Source: an uncultured SAR116 cluster alpha proteobacterium (GTDB lineage: Bacteria; Pseudomonadota; Alphaproteobacteria; Puniceispirillales; Marisalimonadaceae). Taken from it: a stretch of DNA of 32,268 bases. A program made the position numbers and the translations under genes. Under the pieces are notes generated by a model that saw nothing but the letters and a program-made list of their open reading frames with translations, did not search any database and had not been told where the DNA came from. Shown one piece after another: positions 16,066 to 24,456 of this stretch. The first letter of the stretch is position 1, and each line of letters begins with the position of its first letter. The stretch is from positions 1 through 32,268 of the forward strand of contig CACOAO010000018.1 in the NCBI GenBank assembly GCA_902625215.1. The letters are read 5' to 3'.

Positions 16066-17108
16066 TGAAGGCAGAAAAATCTATTAATATAGCCGTCATG
16101 GGCATCGGCACTATTGGAAAGCGCCATTTAATGGCTATTAGAGCTATAGATGATGTCAATTTTTGTGGTGTCGTTGATATTAGTAAAGAAGCTAAGTTAT
16201 ATTGTGAAATTAATAACATACCGATTTACAGTAATTTAATAGAGTTAAAAGATAATAAAACTGTTGATGGTGTTGTGATTTCAACGCCAACAATTATGCA
16301 TTATAAACATGCATTATCTGCTTTTGAACAAGGTTTAGATGTTTTAATTGAAAAACCAATTTCAGCAAATGTACATGAAGCTGAAGAAATTTCTGAAATT
16401 GCGTTTAAAAAAAAATGTTCAGTACTAGTTGGGCATCATAGGCGATTTAATCCAGTAGTTTTAAAAACAAAACAAATCATATCAGAAAATATGATTGGGA
16501 ATGTCATTGGTCTGTCAGGAGTTTGGGCTTTAAGAAAAGATCAAGATTATTTTGCACCTGATTGGAGAAAGAAAATTACTGCAGGTCCTGTTATCACAAA
16601 TCTTATACATGACATTGATTATTTAAGATTTATATTTGGAGAAATTAGAGAGGTATCTGGATTTTCTTCAAATGAGGTAAACAATTTTGAAAAAGAAGAT
16701 GTTATGTCTGTAAATTTAAAATTCGAACAAGGTATATTAGGAAATTTCCTAATTACTGATAGTGGTACTTCTCCATGGTCGTGGGAAACCTCCACAAAGG
16801 AAAATATACATTTACCCTATTCAAATGAAAGTAATCTTAGAATAATTGGAACAGAGGGTTCTGTAGAGTTTCCTAATCTACGATTATGGAAATATAAAGA
16901 AGGTGGAGAAAATTGGAAAAATAAATTAGAAAAAGTGGATATAAAGTGCAAAACTATAGACCCATACATTTCTCAAATTAAACACTTTACTGATGTTATT
17001 AACAAAAAAGTTAAACCAATAACTGGTGCTTTGGAAGCAAAACAAAATCTGAAAGTAGCACTATCTATTCTTGAGTCAGCTAATAAAAATAGTATAGTTA
17101 AAATTTAA
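16065..17108 (+). CDS. Gfo/Idh/MocA-family NAD(P)-dependent oxidoreductase
   Basis: A 347-residue oxidoreductase of the glucose-fructose oxidoreductase/inositol dehydrogenase family. The N-terminal Rossmann domain has GIGTIG (13-18), the family signature EKP is at Glu96-Lys97-Pro98, and the HDIDYLRF segment holds the conserved active-site His and Asp. The C-terminal half is the alpha/beta substrate domain. These enzymes oxidise or reduce sugars, inositols and other polyols at a hydroxyl group. The ATG shares a base with the TAA of the ComE-like gene, which ties it to that pathway. That suggests action on a polyol or hydroxy-acid feeding the decarboxylase, but the substrate is unknown. Confidence 0.88.
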   Translation: MKAEKSINIAVMGIGTIGKRHLMAIRAIDDVNFCGVVDISKEAKLYCEINNIPIYSNLIELKDNKTVDGVVISTPTIMHYKHALSAFEQGLDVLIEKPISANVHEAEEISEIAFKKKCSVLVGHHRRFNPVVLKTKQIISENMIGNVIGLSGVWALRKDQDYFAPDWRKKITAGPVITNLIHDIDYLRFIFGEIREVSGFSSNEVNNFEKEDVMSVNLKFEQGILGNFLITDSGTSPWSWETSTKENIHLPYSNESNLRIIGTEGSVEFPNLRLWKYKEGGENWKNKLEKVDIKCKTIDPYISQIKHFTDVINKKVKPITGALEAKQNLKVALSILESANKNSIVKI

Positions 17109-17135
17109 GCACTTACTAATAACCGGAGACTTTAC

Positions 17136-17909
17136 ATGTATGACTTAGACCTGAAAAACAAAATAATTCTTATAACTGGAGGAAGTGATGGATTAGGTTT
17201 TGCTTCTGCCGAATTATTGTCATCTGAGGGTGCGAATGTTGTAATTTGTGGGAGAAGAGGTGACTATTTAAGTGAAAAAGCAAAGATTATTTCAGAAAAA
17301 ACAAATAATGACGTTTTACCAATACAAGCTGATGTAAGTAAAGCAGATGATTGCAAAAGACTTGTTGAAGAAACAATATCTAAATTTAAGAAAATTGATG
17401 TTTTAGTTAATAATGCTGGAGCTTCAGCAGCTGCTTTGTTTGAAGATGTTAGCGATAAAAACTGGGAAGATGACATTAATTTGAAACTAATGTCTACAAT
17501 AAGAATGTGTCGATTAGTAATTCCATACATGAGATCAAATAATGGCGGAGTAATTATTAATGCTACGATTGGTGGAGGTAAAGCCCCAAACGCTGGTTCA
17601 TTGCCAACCACAGTTACTAGAGCTGCTGGCATTAATTTAACAAAGTCTCTTGCTAATCAATATGCCAAAGACCAAATCAGAGTTAATACAATATGTATCG
17701 GATTAATTAAAAGTGCTCAATGGGAACGAAGAGCTGGGTCAGGAAATATTGATGACTTTTATAAAGAATTATCAAATAAGGTACCTATGGGCATGGTTGG
17801 AGAAGAAATTGATTACGCAAATTTAGTTGCATTTTTATCTTCTAAAAGAAGTGCATATATAACAGGTACTGCAATAAATTTAGACGGAGGTTTATGTCCT
17901 GTTGTGTAA
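17136..17909 (+). CDS. SDR-family protein with altered catalytic residues (PTTVTR type)
   Basis: A 257-residue SDR. The cofactor loop TGGSDGLG (14-21), NNAG (92-95) and the closing YITGTAINLDGG are normal. In the active-site segment SLPTTVTRAAGINLTKSLA the lysine position is Arg162 and the tyrosine position four residues before it is Thr158, and no obvious serine fills the third position. I recall a subfamily with PTxVxRAAG in this place, so the change looks inherited rather than degenerate. It may catalyse a different reaction or act on a preformed complex. It has a good ribosome site (GGAG) and lies 27 bases after the Gfo/Idh gene in the same operon. It converges on the YihU-like gene. Confidence 0.85.
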   Translation: MYDLDLKNKIILITGGSDGLGFASAELLSSEGANVVICGRRGDYLSEKAKIISEKTNNDVLPIQADVSKADDCKRLVEETISKFKKIDVLVNNAGASAAALFEDVSDKNWEDDINLKLMSTIRMCRLVIPYMRSNNGGVIINATIGGGKAPNAGSLPTTVTRAAGINLTKSLANQYAKDQIRVNTICIGLIKSAQWERRAGSGNIDDFYKELSNKVPMGMVGEEIDYANLVAFLSSKRSAYITGTAINLDGGLCPVV

Positions 17910-17926
17910 ACCTGTTATATTAATAA

Positions 17927-18835
17927 CTATGATTTTTTTATTCTTGGAGGTTCAACTTCTGCAAGTTCACAAGCATAATCTAGTAATGCGCTAAAATCTT
18001 TTTTAGCAAATTTACCTGATCTTGCTTGACCATAAACTGCTTGTACTGACGAGCCAACAGGTAAACCAACTCTGAAACTATTGGCAGTCTCTATTGCTAA
18101 TCCCATATCTTTATGAGCAAGATCAATTGTAAATCCAGGTTCAATATCATTTTGTAGTACTTTTGATAGAAAATTGATATGGAATTGTCCGTTGTTAGCA
18201 GTTGTTCCTGCATTTACCTCTTTAAATGTGTCTAAATCTAAACCAATTTTTTGAGCAAGTGTAAGTGCTTCAGCTGTTATTTGAGCAATGCTTAGTATTT
18301 GAAAATTATTAACAACTTTTGCTCTTATTCCTGAGCCAACTTTACCACATCTTATAATGGTAGTTCCCATAGCATTTAATAACGGCTCAACTTTTTTAAA
18401 AGCATCTTCGTTATCACATCCAACCATAAAAAGAGAATCTCCAGAAATGGCGTGACTTACTAATCTACCCACCGGAGCATCAATGAAATCTATATTTTTT
18501 TCTTTGCATATTTTATTTACTTCATCTGTTCCTGTTGGTGCAATTGTACTCATATCTAGTACAATGGATCCGGGCTTAATGTATGACAATACACCATTTG
18601 GATCAGTTATTACTGATTTAACATTTTCTGTAGATGGCAACATTGTTACGACAATATCTGCATTTTCAACAGTATCTTTAATATTATTTCCAGGAATTGC
18701 TCCTAGCTCGATATGGGGACGCATTTTTTCTTTTTCTATGTCATAAATAGATAAATTAGTTTCTTTTTTGATAATATTTAGTGCCATCGGTCCACCCATT
18801 GCACCAAGGCCAATAAATGATACTTTTCTACTCAT
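17927..18835 (-). CDS. Beta-hydroxyacid dehydrogenase, sulfolactaldehyde reductase (YihU)-like
   Basis: A 302-residue NAD(P)-dependent 3-hydroxyacid dehydrogenase of the HIBADH/GarR group. The Rossmann motif is GLGAMG (9-14), and the catalytic lysine is Lys173 in GIRAKVVNN. Instead of the usual DAPVSGG the substrate loop reads DAPVGR (119-124, Arg124) followed by VSHAISG, and later comes GTTANNGQF and FTIDLAHKDMGLA. As I recall the family, the VGR loop and this C-terminal pattern match E. coli YihU, which interconverts sulfolactaldehyde and dihydroxypropanesulfonate. A strong AGGAG ribosome site precedes the ATG. With ComDE-like genes next door a C3-sulfonate role is attractive; 3-hydroxyisobutyrate or tartronate semialdehyde are alternatives. 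Confidence 0.83.
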   Translation of the reverse strand: MSRKVSFIGLGAMGGPMALNIIKKETNLSIYDIEKEKMRPHIELGAIPGNNIKDTVENADIVVTMLPSTENVKSVITDPNGVLSYIKPGSIVLDMSTIAPTGTDEVNKICKEKNIDFIDAPVGRLVSHAISGDSLFMVGCDNEDAFKKVEPLLNAMGTTIIRCGKVGSGIRAKVVNNFQILSIAQITAEALTLAQKIGLDLDTFKEVNAGTTANNGQFHINFLSKVLQNDIEPGFTIDLAHKDMGLAIETANSFRVGLPVGSSVQAVYGQARSGKFAKKDFSALLDYACELAEVEPPRIKKS

Positions 18836-18885
18836 GTTAATCTCCTCATATTAATACTAATCCACTTAAACTAAAATAATTTGTT

Positions 18886-20124
18886 CTAGGTCGCTGATGC
18901 TATTGCAGAATGTAATAATACATTTGTACTTGAAGAAGCCCATTCAGGCTTTATTTCTTCTGCTTCATTATGACTTAAACCGTCAACACATGGACACATT
19001 ATCATTGCTGAAGGTACAACTGTATTAATCCAGCAGGCATCATGCCCAGCACCTGAAACTATATCTTTGTAAGAATATCCAAATTTTTTGGCACTATCTC
19101 TTATGTTATCAAGACAAACTTTATCAAAGGCAACGGGATCAAAACCACCAATTTGTTCCATTTCAAAGTTTACATTATATTTCTCACAAATTTTCTTAGT
19201 AAATGACTTTATTTCGTTTTCCATTTTTTTAAGTTTATTAACATCAGGAGATCTAATATCAATTGTAAATGTTGTTTGGCCAGCAATCACATTTCTTGAG
19301 TTAGGCGATACTTCAATGTGTCCTACACTACCAAGTGCATTGGGTTGGTTTTGATTTGCAATTTTATTTACGATTAAAATAATTTCTGACATTGCTAGAG
19401 AAGTATCCTTTCTTACATTCATGGGTGTTGTTCCAGTATGTTGTTCAACCCCAGTAAGTTGGACTTCTAGCCATTTTAAACCCTGACCATGAGTGACTAC
19501 TCCAATATCTATATTTTCATTTTCAAGGATTGGTCCTTGTTCAATATGAAGTTCATAGTAACAATGAAATTTTTCTTTACCGACTGGTTCGGTTCCTTTC
19601 CACCCAATTTTTTCGAGCTCTTTACCAAAAATATTTCCGTCAATATCAGTTGCAGCAAGTAAAGTATTAACGTCATAAATACCAGCATAACCAGCTGAAG
19701 CCATCATAGCGGGAGGGAAACGAGATCCTTCTTCATTAGTCCAATTTACAACTACAATAGGTCTTTTTGTTTGTATATTTAAGTCATTAAGAGTTCTGAT
19801 AACTTCTAGGCCGGCAAGAACCCCCAGAACACCATCATATTTTCCGCCTGTTGGTTGAGTGTCCAGGTGACTTCCTATAACTACAGGAAGGGCTTGATTT
19901 TCTGTTCCATCTCTTTTGAAAAACATTGATCCAAGCTGATCAACTTTCATTGACATACCCGCTTCTGAAGCCCATTTTTGTAAAAGCTTTCTAGCTTCAC
20001 CATCTTCAAAGGTAACTGTTTGTCTATTGTTACCTCCAGCTATTCCAGGTCCAATTTTTGCAATTTCCATCAAACTATCCCACAGCCTATTCTCATTGAT
20101 TGATATATTTGTTTCATTAACCAT
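18886..20124 (-). CDS. M20-family Zn-dependent amidase (carbamoylase/ureidase type)
   Basis: A 412-residue metallo-amidase of the hydantoinase/carbamoylase subgroup of M20 peptidases, which contains N-carbamoyl-amino-acid hydrolase, beta-ureidopropionase and allantoate amidohydrolase. Metal ligands are visible as His86 and Asp97 (GSHLDT...YDG), Glu131/Glu132 (NEEGSRF), His193 (LHIEQGP) and His385 (DGLSHNE). The dimerisation region holds HTGTTPMNVRKD. The length is normal. It liberates an amine or ammonia from N-carbamoyl or ureido compounds; which one is uncertain. It lies 50 bases upstream of the YihU-like gene on the same strand and is likely co-transcribed, and is divergent from the HIT gene. 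Confidence 0.86.
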   Translation of the reverse strand: MVNETNISINENRLWDSLMEIAKIGPGIAGGNNRQTVTFEDGEARKLLQKWASEAGMSMKVDQLGSMFFKRDGTENQALPVVIGSHLDTQPTGGKYDGVLGVLAGLEVIRTLNDLNIQTKRPIVVVNWTNEEGSRFPPAMMASAGYAGIYDVNTLLAATDIDGNIFGKELEKIGWKGTEPVGKEKFHCYYELHIEQGPILENENIDIGVVTHGQGLKWLEVQLTGVEQHTGTTPMNVRKDTSLAMSEIILIVNKIANQNQPNALGSVGHIEVSPNSRNVIAGQTTFTIDIRSPDVNKLKKMENEIKSFTKKICEKYNVNFEMEQIGGFDPVAFDKVCLDNIRDSAKKFGYSYKDIVSGAGHDACWINTVVPSAMIMCPCVDGLSHNEAEEIKPEWASSSTNVLLHSAIASAT

Positions 20125-20207
20125 TGGACTTTCCCTTAACTTGAAATCTTTATTAACTTGCTAAATTATAATAATATAAAATTTAATCAATTTACTAGGA
20201 AATAGAA
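20125..20207. promoter_or_regulatory. Divergent promoter region, M20 amidase / HIT protein
   Basis: An 83-bp gap between two divergent starts. It contains AT-rich -10-like stretches on both strands and an AGGAAAT ribosome site for the HIT gene. No operator could be discerned. Confidence 0.35.
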
Positions 20208-20615
20208 ATGTTTAAATTAGATAATAAAATAGAACAGGATAGTTTTCTAGTTAAAGAATTTAATGATTTTCAAATTAGGATAATGGATGTAGAAGAAGTT
20301 TTTTGGATTATTCTAATTCCCACGAAAAGTAATTTAATTGAGTTAAGTGACTTAGATATTGACAAAAGAAACAACCTAATAAATTTTGCAATTAATCTAG
20401 GTGACTTTCTTAAATCAAATGAAGAATATGATAAAATTAATATCGGTATGTTAGGAAACATTGTATCTCAATTACATTTACATTTAATTCTAAGAAATAA
20501 AGATGATCCTGCGTGGCCCGGTCCTGTTTGGGGATTTAATTTTAATACAAAACTTGATAGAAAAACTAAAGAACACAGGCGTCAGTCCATTCTTAAATTT
20601 AACTTACCAAAATAA
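20208..20615 (+). CDS. HIT-domain protein with QLHLH active site
   Basis: A 135-residue histidine-triad family protein, presumably a nucleotide hydrolase or transferase. The active-site segment reads QLHLHLI (88-94), so the first histidine of the HxHxHxx triad is Gln88 while His90 (the nucleophile position) and His92 remain. The following PAWPGPVWG is characteristic of an alphaproteobacterial HIT subgroup as I recall it. The first half (LIPTK, then DIDKRNNLINFA) fits the HIT fold. It is a monocistronic gene. The 80 bases after its stop contain an open, start-less stretch (EFKDWNAATTYLLNKK at its end) that may be the remains of another gene. Confidence 0.8.
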   Translation: MFKLDNKIEQDSFLVKEFNDFQIRIMDVEEVFWIILIPTKSNLIELSDLDIDKRNNLINFAINLGDFLKSNEEYDKINIGMLGNIVSQLHLHLILRNKDDPAWPGPVWGFNFNTKLDRKTKEHRRQSILKFNLPK

Positions 20616-20695
20616 TTTTTATGAAACTAATTTTGGTCAAGGAGAATTTAAAGATTGGAATGCGGCAACTACATATTTACTCAATAAAAAGTAAA

Positions 20696-21586
20696 TTATT
20701 TAGTAATTTTTTTTATTTGATCTACTAAGATATACCAAGCAAGGCTTAAAATAACTATAACTCCGCCAGAAATCATAAATAAATTTGGAGTTTCGTTTGT
20801 TCCTAACCAAACCCAAAATGGTCCAAGGGCTGTTTCTAACAACATTAAAAGGCTAATATTTGAAGCTTGTGTATACCTGGTTGCAAAGGTTAAGCATGCA
20901 AATGATATTGGAAGAATTATTAACCCGGACAATGAAATAGATATTATATCGCCTTGAAAAAGCAAGCTAGGTGACACTATTAACAAACCAATAAAACCAT
21001 TCCCCATAGCACTTATACCAGTAACTGTCATAGCAGGAATATTTGGTTGGTACCTCAATAATACCAAGCTTAAACCTAAAGATGCTGCTGCTCCTATCCC
21101 ACATATAGTTCCTATTAAAACACTACCCTGAGGTGCATTTAGTACATTTTCGCCGTTGGCAACTGAAATTCCTATACCAATTAAGGCTAGGCAAGCCGTA
21201 ATCCATGTTGACTTTGTTGTTTTTTCTCCAAGTATAAATATTGAAAATATAGCAGCAAAAATAGGCGATGTTGCTAAAGTAAATAATATCAAGGAAGCTG
21301 AAGTTTCAGCAATGCCATAAGTAAAAAAAATTGAACTTATAATCTGGCAAAAAATTATACCAAAACCAACTCTGGAAATAATGTATTTAAAATTATTTCT
21401 GAAAACTTTAAAACAACTTGAAAATAAGATTAAAATGACACCCATTTCAAGTCCTCTCCAAGTAAGCATTGACCAAACATCCATTTCAGACCATCTCATA
21501 AAAAGAACGTCGGGTGATAAAATTAACGCGCCAATACTAGCTATTCCAATTCCCTTAAAAAGGTTTCCAGAAAAAGAGAAGTTCAA
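20696..21586 (-). CDS. EamA/DMT-family transporter
   Basis: A membrane protein of about 296 residues with two EamA repeats and roughly ten hydrophobic segments. The end of repeat 1 reads ATSPIFAAIFSIFILGEKTT, the classic DMT signature; repeat 2 has LLMLLETALGPFWVWL. The frame is open up to a GTG at 21592, but that codon overlaps an AGGAG sequence. The TTG at 21586 sits five bases after AGGAG and is the better start. The gene follows the epoxide-hydrolase-like gene almost without gap and is the last of a three-gene unit with the enolase-superfamily enzyme, so it probably carries a substrate or product of those enzymes. The direction of transport is unknown. Confidence 0.86.
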   Translation of the reverse strand: MNFSFSGNLFKGIGIASIGALILSPDVLFMRWSEMDVWSMLTWRGLEMGVILILFSSCFKVFRNNFKYIISRVGFGIIFCQIISSIFFTYGIAETSASLILFTLATSPIFAAIFSIFILGEKTTKSTWITACLALIGIGISVANGENVLNAPQGSVLIGTICGIGAAASLGLSLVLLRYQPNIPAMTVTGISAMGNGFIGLLIVSPSLLFQGDIISISLSGLIILPISFACLTFATRYTQASNISLLMLLETALGPFWVWLGTNETPNLFMISGGVIVILSLAWYILVDQIKKITK

Positions 21587-21594
21587 AATCACTC

Positions 21595-22710
21595 CTAGGA
21601 GATATTATTTTTATTATAAAAATTTATTAAAGTTTTAATGACATCTTTCGGATTTTCTTGTTGAACCCAATGTCCTGCATTTTTGATAATATGTCTACCT
21701 TTATAATTTAAACATAAATTATTTTCCATTAAATCTAATGCTCTTGGTTTTTGATATATGCCCCAATCTTTTTCGCCTGCAATAAAACAAGACGGAACTT
21801 CAATTTTTTTATTTGAAAAAACTCTTAAATCACTATTAAGAAAATTTGAAGTTATGCATCTATACCAATTTAATGCAGGTTGAAAACTATTTTCTAAAAA
21901 GCTATCAGTATAAACTTCTAATTCTTTGTCATTTAACCAATTTTCATAACAACTGTTTTGAGGATAGTGAGGCATCACGCTTTGGACCATGTTTTGGTTA
22001 AGATGCATAATGTAATATTCCGGCATTTTAGCTAAGTTTTCTGCATCCCAAGCATTCAACTCAAATGGTGAGTTTTCTTTCCAGTCTGCACTTTTCATAT
22101 GATAGTATGCTCTTAAAAATTTGTGTAATTTTTCTTTTTTTAAATGCATATCTTTATTGGCTTCAACAGTAGAGTAATACCACTGATAATGTTTTCTGGG
22201 AGGATCTAATTTTGCTAAATCTTTATGAACAGGATCTTCAAATGATAAATCACTTTTAATATTTGGAACTCCACTATATGGAGCACTCATCATTACTACA
22301 GATTTAAAAATGTCCGGTCTAATTAGAGCAGATACTGCAGCAACTGATGATCCTGCATCATGACCTACTAATAAATCAATTTTATCAATATTTAACGAAC
22401 TCAAAAGACTTATAATGTCAGTGGTTAAGTTTAATAATCGATATTCAGATATGTCAGCATCAAAATCTTTTGCTCCTCCTGAGGTAAGACCATAACCTCT
22501 CATGTCAGGTGCAATAACTCTAAAGCCCTCATTTGCTAGGCTAGGTATGATTTTACGCCAACTAAAACTTAATTCGGGGAAACCATGTAGAAGAAGAACA
22601 GTTCTTTTTTTGGGGTTATGTGAATTAGCTTCTAAATAATGCACATTTAGACCGTTTGAGATTTCTATCTTGTGCGATTTGATTATTGGATCTAAGAGTT
22701 CAATCATCAT
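21595..22710 (-). CDS. Alpha/beta-hydrolase, epoxide-hydrolase-like
   Basis: A 371-residue alpha/beta-hydrolase. The oxyanion-hole motif HGFPE (42-46) and the nucleophile elbow GHDAGS (116-121) with Asp118 mark it as an epoxide hydrolase or haloalkane dehalogenase type enzyme rather than a serine esterase. The acid is probably Asp315 (AGEKDWG) and the histidine His347 (AGHWVQQENP). NWYR at 281-284 fits the cap tyrosine of epoxide hydrolases. The reaction would pass through an alkyl-enzyme ester and add water. It begins six bases from the stop of the enolase-superfamily gene and ends directly at the EamA gene; the substrate is unknown. Confidence 0.85.
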   Translation of the reverse strand: MMIELLDPIIKSHKIEISNGLNVHYLEANSHNPKKRTVLLLHGFPELSFSWRKIIPSLANEGFRVIAPDMRGYGLTSGGAKDFDADISEYRLLNLTTDIISLLSSLNIDKIDLLVGHDAGSSVAAVSALIRPDIFKSVVMMSAPYSGVPNIKSDLSFEDPVHKDLAKLDPPRKHYQWYYSTVEANKDMHLKKEKLHKFLRAYYHMKSADWKENSPFELNAWDAENLAKMPEYYIMHLNQNMVQSVMPHYPQNSCYENWLNDKELEVYTDSFLENSFQPALNWYRCITSNFLNSDLRVFSNKKIEVPSCFIAGEKDWGIYQKPRALDLMENNLCLNYKGRHIIKNAGHWVQQENPKDVIKTLINFYNKNNIS

Positions 22711-22715
22711 CTTAG

Positions 22716-23870
22716 TTAATTAGTCTTATATTTTTTAATTGTATTTAAATTAACCTCAATTCCTAAACCTTTCCCTTTTGGTACATTGACCATACCATTT
22801 TGAAGCTCAAATGGATTTTCAAGTAATTCTCTTCTAAAAGGATGACTTGATTGATCATATTCTAAAATAGGTTCTCTAGCAAAAACTGAAAAATGGGTCA
22901 CTGGAATTGATGCAATTACTTGAATTGAAGCTGCTTGAGCAATTGCGGAACCCCACACATGTGGATTTACTTCTACTCCAAAACTATGTGCCAAATTGAT
23001 AATATGTTTGGCACCTGTTATACCTCCACAAGAACCAATATCTGGTTGAGCAATATCAACTGCATTATTTACAAAGAGTGATTTAAATCCAAATAGAGTA
23101 TGTTCATTTTCACCTCCTGCTATAGGAATGTCTAATTTAGATCTTAATTCTGAATAACCTTTAATATCCTCAGGAACTACTGGTTCTTCGTACCAGCGTA
23201 ATTTATATTCCTCTAAGCTTTTTCCTAATTGCAGTGCCTCAGATCTACCATAAGCGTGATTAGTATCAATCATAAGAGTAATATTTTTGTCTTTTAGTAC
23301 ATTACGTATAGTTTCCATACAGTTTAAATCATCTTCTATTCCAAAACCAAGTTTGACTTTCATGTGGTCAAAACCATTTTCGAAATGACATAAAGCTTCT
23401 TCTGCTAATCTGTTAGCTTCACCTTTTCCTTTTAATCTATAAAAACCAGTTGCGTAAGGTTTGATTTTTGTCCTAAATGCACCTCCTAATAATTGATATA
23501 TAGGTTGATCGAAGTATTTTCCTGCAATGTCCCATAATGCTATATCCACAGCACTTATACCAGATATGACAGATCCTTTTCTTCCATAATCTCTTGTTGC
23601 GTTATACATTTTATGCCATAGGACTTCTATATTTAGCGGAGATTCTTCTAACAAAATGGGTTTTAAAGCGTTTTCAATAACAGCTGCGGATATCTCAGGA
23701 GGCTCTAAACCTTGGCAGAATGCTTCACCCCATCCAACTATGCCTCCACTAGTTTTAACTTGGACAATAGTTGCTGATCTTTTATTTACCCAGCCTTGTG
23801 AGAATGCAAAAGGTGTATCTAATTTTGATTTAATAACATGGACAGTAACATCGATGATTTTTATATTCAT
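22716..23870 (-). CDS. Mandelate racemase / muconate lactonizing enzyme family protein
   Basis: A 384-residue enolase-superfamily enzyme. The N-terminal capping domain (about 1-125) is followed by a TIM barrel with the KxK base motif Lys171-Val-Lys173, metal ligands Asp202, Glu228 and Glu254, Asp277, and the opposite base His304 (NPHVWGS). This is the mandelate-racemase-type arrangement, used for racemisation or for dehydration of sugar acids and related hydroxy acids. A GGAGA ribosome site precedes the ATG. It heads a tight run with the epoxide-hydrolase-like and EamA genes and lies 35 bases after yciB. The catalytic set is intact, but the substrate cannot be inferred from sequence alone. 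Confidence 0.88.
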   Translation of the reverse strand: MNIKIIDVTVHVIKSKLDTPFAFSQGWVNKRSATIVQVKTSGGIVGWGEAFCQGLEPPEISAAVIENALKPILLEESPLNIEVLWHKMYNATRDYGRKGSVISGISAVDIALWDIAGKYFDQPIYQLLGGAFRTKIKPYATGFYRLKGKGEANRLAEEALCHFENGFDHMKVKLGFGIEDDLNCMETIRNVLKDKNITLMIDTNHAYGRSEALQLGKSLEEYKLRWYEEPVVPEDIKGYSELRSKLDIPIAGGENEHTLFGFKSLFVNNAVDIAQPDIGSCGGITGAKHIINLAHSFGVEVNPHVWGSAIAQAASIQVIASIPVTHFSVFAREPILEYDQSSHPFRRELLENPFELQNGMVNVPKGKGLGIEVNLNTIKKYKTN

Positions 23871-23905
23871 TTTGTGTCTCCATATCGTACTTATTGCTAT
23901 TAAAT

Positions 23906-24445
23906 TTATTTAGTTGTAATTCTTCCTTTTAATGTAATTGGTAATTGGCACAACATAAAAATACCAACTAATGGTGATAAAACAAAAACCTTTATAAACA
24001 CCCAATCATCTGTATCAAGAAATCTCCAAGATAATTCATTAATAAGAGTAAGAAATAAAAAAAACAAACCCCATCTTAAACTTAGTTTGTACCATGTTTC
24101 ATCATTAAGAGAGAATTGAGATCCAAAAAATTGTTTCATCATGGCTTTCTTATAAAATATACCAATCAGTAAGACTGCACTAAAAAAACCATTGAAAATT
24201 GTAGGTTGGATTTTTACAAATTGGTCATCATTAAACAAATATGCAAATAAAGTAAAAAGCGCTGACATACAAATTCCAAAGATTTGAAACTTAGAAATAC
24301 GTTTTTCTATTAAATAAAATGTAAGCATGACGAAGAGTCCAAGAATTAATGATATTATGGCAGCAATAATTAAAGTGTAATATTGAGCGCCTATAAAAAA
24401 TCCAGATAAAGGGACAATTTCAAAGAAAAATGCACTCAATTTCAT
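23906..24445 (-). CDS. yciB: Inner-membrane septation protein A, YciB/IspZ family
   Basis: A 179-residue integral membrane protein with about five to six hydrophobic segments. The segments PTIFNGFFSAVLLIG, NDETWYKLSLRWGLFFLFL and WVFIKVFVLSPL match the YciB/IspZ family, which helps maintain envelope integrity and interacts with division and elongation proteins in E. coli. Length is normal. It starts 11 bases after the chalcone-isomerase-like gene and is followed by the enolase-superfamily gene, so a housekeeping gene sits inside a mixed operon. Confidence 0.82.
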   Translation of the reverse strand: MKLSAFFFEIVPLSGFFIGAQYYTLIIAAIISLILGLFVMLTFYLIEKRISKFQIFGICMSALFTLFAYLFNDDQFVKIQPTIFNGFFSAVLLIGIFYKKAMMKQFFGSQFSLNDETWYKLSLRWGLFFLFLTLINELSWRFLDTDDWVFIKVFVLSPLVGIFMLCQLPITLKGRITTK

Positions 24446-24456
24446 TTTAGGTACCC

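Noticed and set aside
17264-17632. 122-codon minus-strand frame within the SDR gene
   Set aside because: It is the antisense of a conserved SDR coding region; such long antisense frames arise from codon bias.
17914-17935. GTTAT-ATTA-ATAAC hairpin followed by T run as a terminator between convergent genes
   Set aside because: The stem is only 5 bp with one G-C pair. It could act weakly but is not supported enough to list.
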